8,254 nucleotides of DNA from DAOVGU01 sp030637775 [NCBI: bacterium] (GTDB taxonomy: Bacteria > Ratteibacteria > UBA8468). The position numbers were made by a program, and so were the translations under genes. Every line of letters begins with the position of its first letter. Position 1 is the stretch's first letter. The notes under the pieces were generated by a model. The model did no database searches and had not been told where the DNA came from. It saw only the letters and a list, made by a program, of their open reading frames with translations. Shown in pieces: positions 5,489-8,254 of this stretch. Location of the stretch: contig DAOWFY010000028.1 of assembly GCA_030637775.1 (NCBI GenBank), forward strand, positions 1 to 8,254, written 5' to 3'.

Positions 5489-7426
5489 ATGCCCAAGTAT
5501 GAACTGAATTTAAGGGATTACTATCGGGTAATCCAGAGACGGAAATTCTTAATTATCTTTTTCTTTCTCTTTACCGCCTTTATTGCTCACACCTATAGCA
5601 ACAGCCAGAGACCAATCTATGAAACCTCTTCGGTAGTCAAGTACCAACAATTTAAGAGTGTCTCTGCGGCTCTCACCGAGTGGATCAGCTGGACACCGGG
5701 CAATCCCCTGGAGACGGCGGCCAGTACCATCACCAGTTTCAATGTCGTAAAGGGAGCGGCTCTCAAAATTGGTCTCATTGATGAGGAGAGTGAGCCAGAA
5801 GAAATAGATAGGTCGGTCAGCAGACTTCAGGGACAGATTGGAACAGAAGTTATCAAGGGGACCAATCTCATCAGAATAAGCGTTACATCCTCCAGTGGAA
5901 GGGAAGCCAAAGAGATTGCCAATGCTGTGGCTGAATCCTATATTAATGAAAGTTTCCTGGAACGGGTAAAGGAAACGAGAAAGGCACGTGAATTTATTGG
6001 AGAGCAATTAATCCGGCACGAAGAGACTTTAGAGAGAACCCGGGAGAGACTGAGAAAATTTCAAGAAAAGGAAGGGATACCATTTCTTGCTACGGCAAAA
6101 GGGAGTTCCAGTTTTATTGAAGCAAACCCGGCAATTCTTGGTTTTACGGATAAGTTGGTGGCCCTAAAGCTTAAACTTTCCCATTTTCTTTTAGGATATA
6201 CCGAAAAACATCCACAAGTTATTACCCTGCGCGCGGAGATGGGAAAATTAGAAAAAAGTCTTTCTGAGAAATTTAAGGACCTTTCCCATAAGGAGGCCGA
6301 TTACACCAGGCTTTCTCTTGATGTTAAGATAAACGAGAATCTCTATTCCATGTTTAAAGAGCATTTTGCAAAGGCCCAGATTGCCGAAGCCCAGATAGCG
6401 GAGAATGTCACCTTAATCGGTCCGGCGACAGAGCCAAAAACCCCTAAATTTCCCAATAAAAAAAGGGATACCATCTTTGGGGGACTGATGGGAATTATTC
6501 TTGGTCTGGTAGCGGCCTTCGTTCGCGAGACACTGGATACCTCTATCGGGACGGTGGATGAGGTGGAGGAGTTTTTAGGAACTAAGGTTTTGGGGGTTAT
6601 TCCCTATACTAAGGCGCCAGAGAAGAAAGAAAAATTTCAAAAGAGGCTCTTTAGAAAAATCAAAAAGGAGGAAGTGAAGTTGAGTTCCTGTCTCTTTACT
6701 CAGTACCCTTCCAAATCAATGATCGCTGAGTCCTACGGTATTTTGGAAACCAATATTCGCTTCGCCATGATGGAGACGAAGGGCGAGGTTTTACTCTTCA
6801 CCTCGACAACCTATGAGGAGGGTAAGACCACCGTTGCCGCAAATTGCGCTCTCGCGATGGCCAAGATGGGAAGGAAGGTGCTCCTAATAGATGCTGACCT
6901 CAGAAATCCGGGCCAGCACAAAATCTTCGAGTTAGAAAAGGAAAACGGACTCTCCGAATTCATCTTAGGAACCATTAAGGAGGAGGAGGCAATGAGGGGT
7001 TTAGAAGATATCATCTTAGGAGGACTGAATCGGCAGATGGTTATGGAGTCCCATGCCTTTAGCACTTTAAAGATTATCCCTTCCGGCCGCGTCCCTCCCA
7101 ATCCATTAGCATTACTTTCCTCTCAGAAAATGAGCGATTTAATCAAGAAGTTCAAGACCGAATATGACATTATTCTGCTTGATTCCCCTCCTGTATTACC
7201 GGTGGCCGATTCTCTAACTCTTTCCTCCAAGGTTGATAAGGTAATCATTGTCCATCAGGCCGGTCGTATTCCCAGAATAGTATCAAGGAGAATAAAGACT
7301 CAATTGGAAAATAGCGGGGCAAAGATCCTGGGAATTGTGCTTAATAATATCCGCGCCGCAGAGATGGAACCCGGCCCTGGCTATTACTACTATTATGGTG
7401 AAAGAAAGAAGGGAAGAAGGAGGTAG
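5489..7426 (+). CDS. Wzc-like polysaccharide co-polymerase / tyrosine autokinase (Wzz-BY-kinase fusion)
   Basis: This 645-residue inner-membrane protein controls chain length and export through cycles of tyrosine autophosphorylation. The N-terminal Wzz domain (LRDYYRVIQRRKF at 8-20, TM1 about 19-36) is followed by a periplasmic coiled-coil region (about 155-300), the GNVR-type segment with VTLIGPATEPKTPKFPNKK (307-325) and TM2 (about 329-345). The cytoplasmic kinase has Walker A TYEEGKTT (441-448), Walker A' LLIDADLRNP (465-474) and Walker B IILLDSPP (561-568). The tail holds five consecutive tyrosines (632-636) before a basic end, the expected phosphorylation cluster. The helix that usually carries the EX2RX2R oligomerisation motif reads ESYGILETNIRF (414-425), so both arginines are replaced by Gly417 and Glu420. 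Kinase and co-polymerase are fused, as in proteobacterial Wzc. No cognate tyrosine phosphatase gene is seen in the window. Confidence 0.93.
   Translation: MPKYELNLRDYYRVIQRRKFLIIFFFLFTAFIAHTYSNSQRPIYETSSVVKYQQFKSVSAALTEWISWTPGNPLETAASTITSFNVVKGAALKIGLIDEESEPEEIDRSVSRLQGQIGTEVIKGTNLIRISVTSSSGREAKEIANAVAESYINESFLERVKETRKAREFIGEQLIRHEETLERTRERLRKFQEKEGIPFLATAKGSSSFIEANPAILGFTDKLVALKLKLSHFLLGYTEKHPQVITLRAEMGKLEKSLSEKFKDLSHKEADYTRLSLDVKINENLYSMFKEHFAKAQIAEAQIAENVTLIGPATEPKTPKFPNKKRDTIFGGLMGIILGLVAAFVRETLDTSIGTVDEVEEFLGTKVLGVIPYTKAPEKKEKFQKRLFRKIKKEEVKLSSCLFTQYPSKSMIAESYGILETNIRFAMMETKGEVLLFTSTTYEEGKTTVAANCALAMAKMGRKVLLIDADLRNPGQHKIFELEKENGLSEFILGTIKEEEAMRGLEDIILGGLNRQMVMESHAFSTLKIIPSGRVPPNPLALLSSQKMSDLIKKFKTEYDIILLDSPPVLPVADSLTLSSKVDKVIIVHQAGRIPRIVSRRIKTQLENSGAKILGIVLNNIRAAEMEPGPGYYYYYGERKKGRRR
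7417..7423 (+). promoter_or_regulatory. Ribosome binding site of the Wzy-like gene
   Basis: AAGGAGG, a near-perfect anti-16S match, lies 6 nt before the ATG at 7430. It overlaps the last codons of the kinase gene and is the strongest ribosome site in the window. Confidence 0.8.
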
Positions 7427-7429
7427 GAG

Positions 7430-8254
7430 ATGCTTCCCATCTCTAAAGAGAAGGTTGAATCCTCCTTTATTCTTCTCTTTCTCCTTTTTCTTGCTCTTTT
7501 CATCGGAAGAAGCCTTGTTACCCTTTCTCCTGCCAAATCGTTAGGAATTGGCTTAGGACTCCTCGCTTTTTTTATCACCTTCTTGAGACCTGAGTTTGGT
7601 CTCTATCTGATTATCTTCTCCATGCTCCTTTCCCCGGAGCTAAAGGTAGCCAGTTTTCCGGGAAGAGATTTAGTTATCAGGTTAGAAGATTTACTGCTGA
7701 TAATCATCACCTTTACCTGGTTAGCCAGAATCGCGATCAATAAAGAGCTTAATCTCTTTAGAAAAGGACCCTTAAATCTTCCCATAATCTTTTATCTTTT
7801 AGCCTGTATCCTTGCTACCCTCATCGGAATAATTCAGGGACAGCGCCTCACCCCGGCAAAAGGTTTCTTCTATATCCTTAAGTATGTCGAGTATTTCTTA
7901 CTCTTTTTTATGGTCTCCAATAGCCTGCGGGATAAAACACAGATTCAAAGATTCCTTCTCCTCTTCCTTCTTGTTGATGCCATTATCTGCTTCTACGGGC
8001 TTTACCAGATTATGGGAGGAGTAACAAGAGTTACCGCCCCTTTTGAGGGTCCAATAGGAGAGCCTAATACCTTAGGGGGCTACTTTATTCTCTTTTTTGG
8101 GGTTCTTTTTGGGCTTTTCTTATATAGTGAAAGTAGGCATCAGCAATTCTGGTTAGGAGGACTTTTGGTCTTGATGATTTTCCCTTATCTTTTCACTTTA
8201 TCCCGGGCCTCCTATATGGCATTCTTCCCGATGTTTCTTACCCTTATCTTTTTA
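7430..8254 (+). CDS. O-antigen ligase / Wzy-type polymerase family membrane protein, 3' truncated by window edge
   Basis: The frame is open from the ATG at 7430 to the last base, giving 275 residues without a stop. It is strongly hydrophobic, with membrane segments at about residues 12-30, 37-52, 56-68, 86-102, 117-136, 146-163, 174-194, 216-232, 240-255 and 262 onward. GRDLVIRLEDLLL (78-90) recalls the early cytoplasmic loop of O-antigen ligase-like proteins. GPIGEPNTLGGYF (207-219) and TLSRASYMAFF (256-266) match the GNPNxxG-like and SRxxxxA motifs of the Wzy_C/WaaL fold. The large periplasmic loop and the rest of the Wzy_C domain would lie beyond the window. The position after Wza- and Wzc-like genes points to a repeat-unit polymerase, though ligase and polymerase cannot be told apart by sequence alone. 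It starts 3 bp after the kinase stop. Confidence 0.85.
   Translation, partial: MLPISKEKVESSFILLFLLFLALFIGRSLVTLSPAKSLGIGLGLLAFFITFLRPEFGLYLIIFSMLLSPELKVASFPGRDLVIRLEDLLLIIITFTWLARIAINKELNLFRKGPLNLPIIFYLLACILATLIGIIQGQRLTPAKGFFYILKYVEYFLLFFMVSNSLRDKTQIQRFLLLFLLVDAIICFYGLYQIMGGVTRVTAPFEGPIGEPNTLGGYFILFFGVLFGLFLYSESRHQQFWLGGLLVLMIFPYLFTLSRASYMAFFPMFLTLIFL

Noticed and set aside
5549-6007. 152-codon open frame on the minus strand inside the Wzc-like gene
   Set aside because: It is antisense to a strongly supported gene, has no recognisable domain, and its composition is that expected of a shadow frame.
7382-7396. Tyrosine-codon run (tat/tac) as a simple-sequence repeat with phase-variation potential
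   Set aside because: It is only five codons, mixed tat and tac, and is explained by the functional tyrosine cluster of BY-kinases.
7393-7785. Short open frames on both strands around the start of the Wzy-like gene
   Set aside because: They overlap the well-supported membrane protein frame starting at 7430, which has an ideal ribosome site and the expected hydrophobic pattern.

Overview
The window looks like part of a cell-surface polysaccharide locus from a diderm (Gram-negative type) bacterium. The diderm inference rests on a Wza-like outer-membrane export protein next to a Wzc-like inner-membrane tyrosine kinase. Base composition is moderate (about 40-45 % GC by eye), with many AGA/AGG arginine codons and very tight gene packing. 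The style recalls uncultivated lineages such as Omnitrophota, but I cannot place the organism from this sequence alone.

Left part (1-2794). At the left edge is the C-terminal part of a plus-strand gene resembling the NTP_transf_5 nucleotidyltransferase family; its 5' end is outside the window. It converges on, and overlaps by 15 bp, a minus-strand cluster read from 2794 down to 428. That cluster encodes an ExeA/GspA-like AAA+ ATPase, an ABC transporter ATP-binding protein (TTG start) and an ABC-2 type permease. The ABC genes overlap by 13 bp. A GTAG-headed perfect hairpin resembling a REP palindrome sits between the ExeA-like gene and the ABC pair.

Divergent control region (2795-2892). Only 98 bp separate the ExeA-like gene from the plus-strand operon. 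It holds two plausible back-to-back promoters with -35 boxes 5 bp apart, nested in TTCAAA/TTTGA repeats. The leftward promoter sits so close to the ATGATG start that its transcript may be leaderless.

Right part (2893-8254+). Four plus-strand genes are packed with a 4-bp overlap and then gaps of 2 and 3 bp. They encode (i) a secreted protein with three ~101-residue Ig-like repeats and a C-terminal TPR-like helical segment, (ii) a Wza-like protein with an N-terminal TPR-like segment, a Poly_export domain and three SLBB repeats, (iii) a Wzz-BY-kinase fusion (Wzc type) ending in a five-tyrosine cluster, and (iv) an O-antigen ligase/Wzy-type polymerase running off the right edge. Together these are polymerisation, chain-length/kinase control and outer-membrane export of a Wzy-dependent exopolysaccharide.

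The least familiar parts are the Ig-TPR protein that opens the operon and is translationally coupled to the exporter, and the pairing of TPR-like segments on both proteins. The combination with a divergent ExeA-like ATPase recalls exosortase/PEP-CTERM polysaccharide loci, but no exosortase or PEP-CTERM protein is visible here. No rRNA, tRNA, CRISPR array or insertion sequence was recognised.
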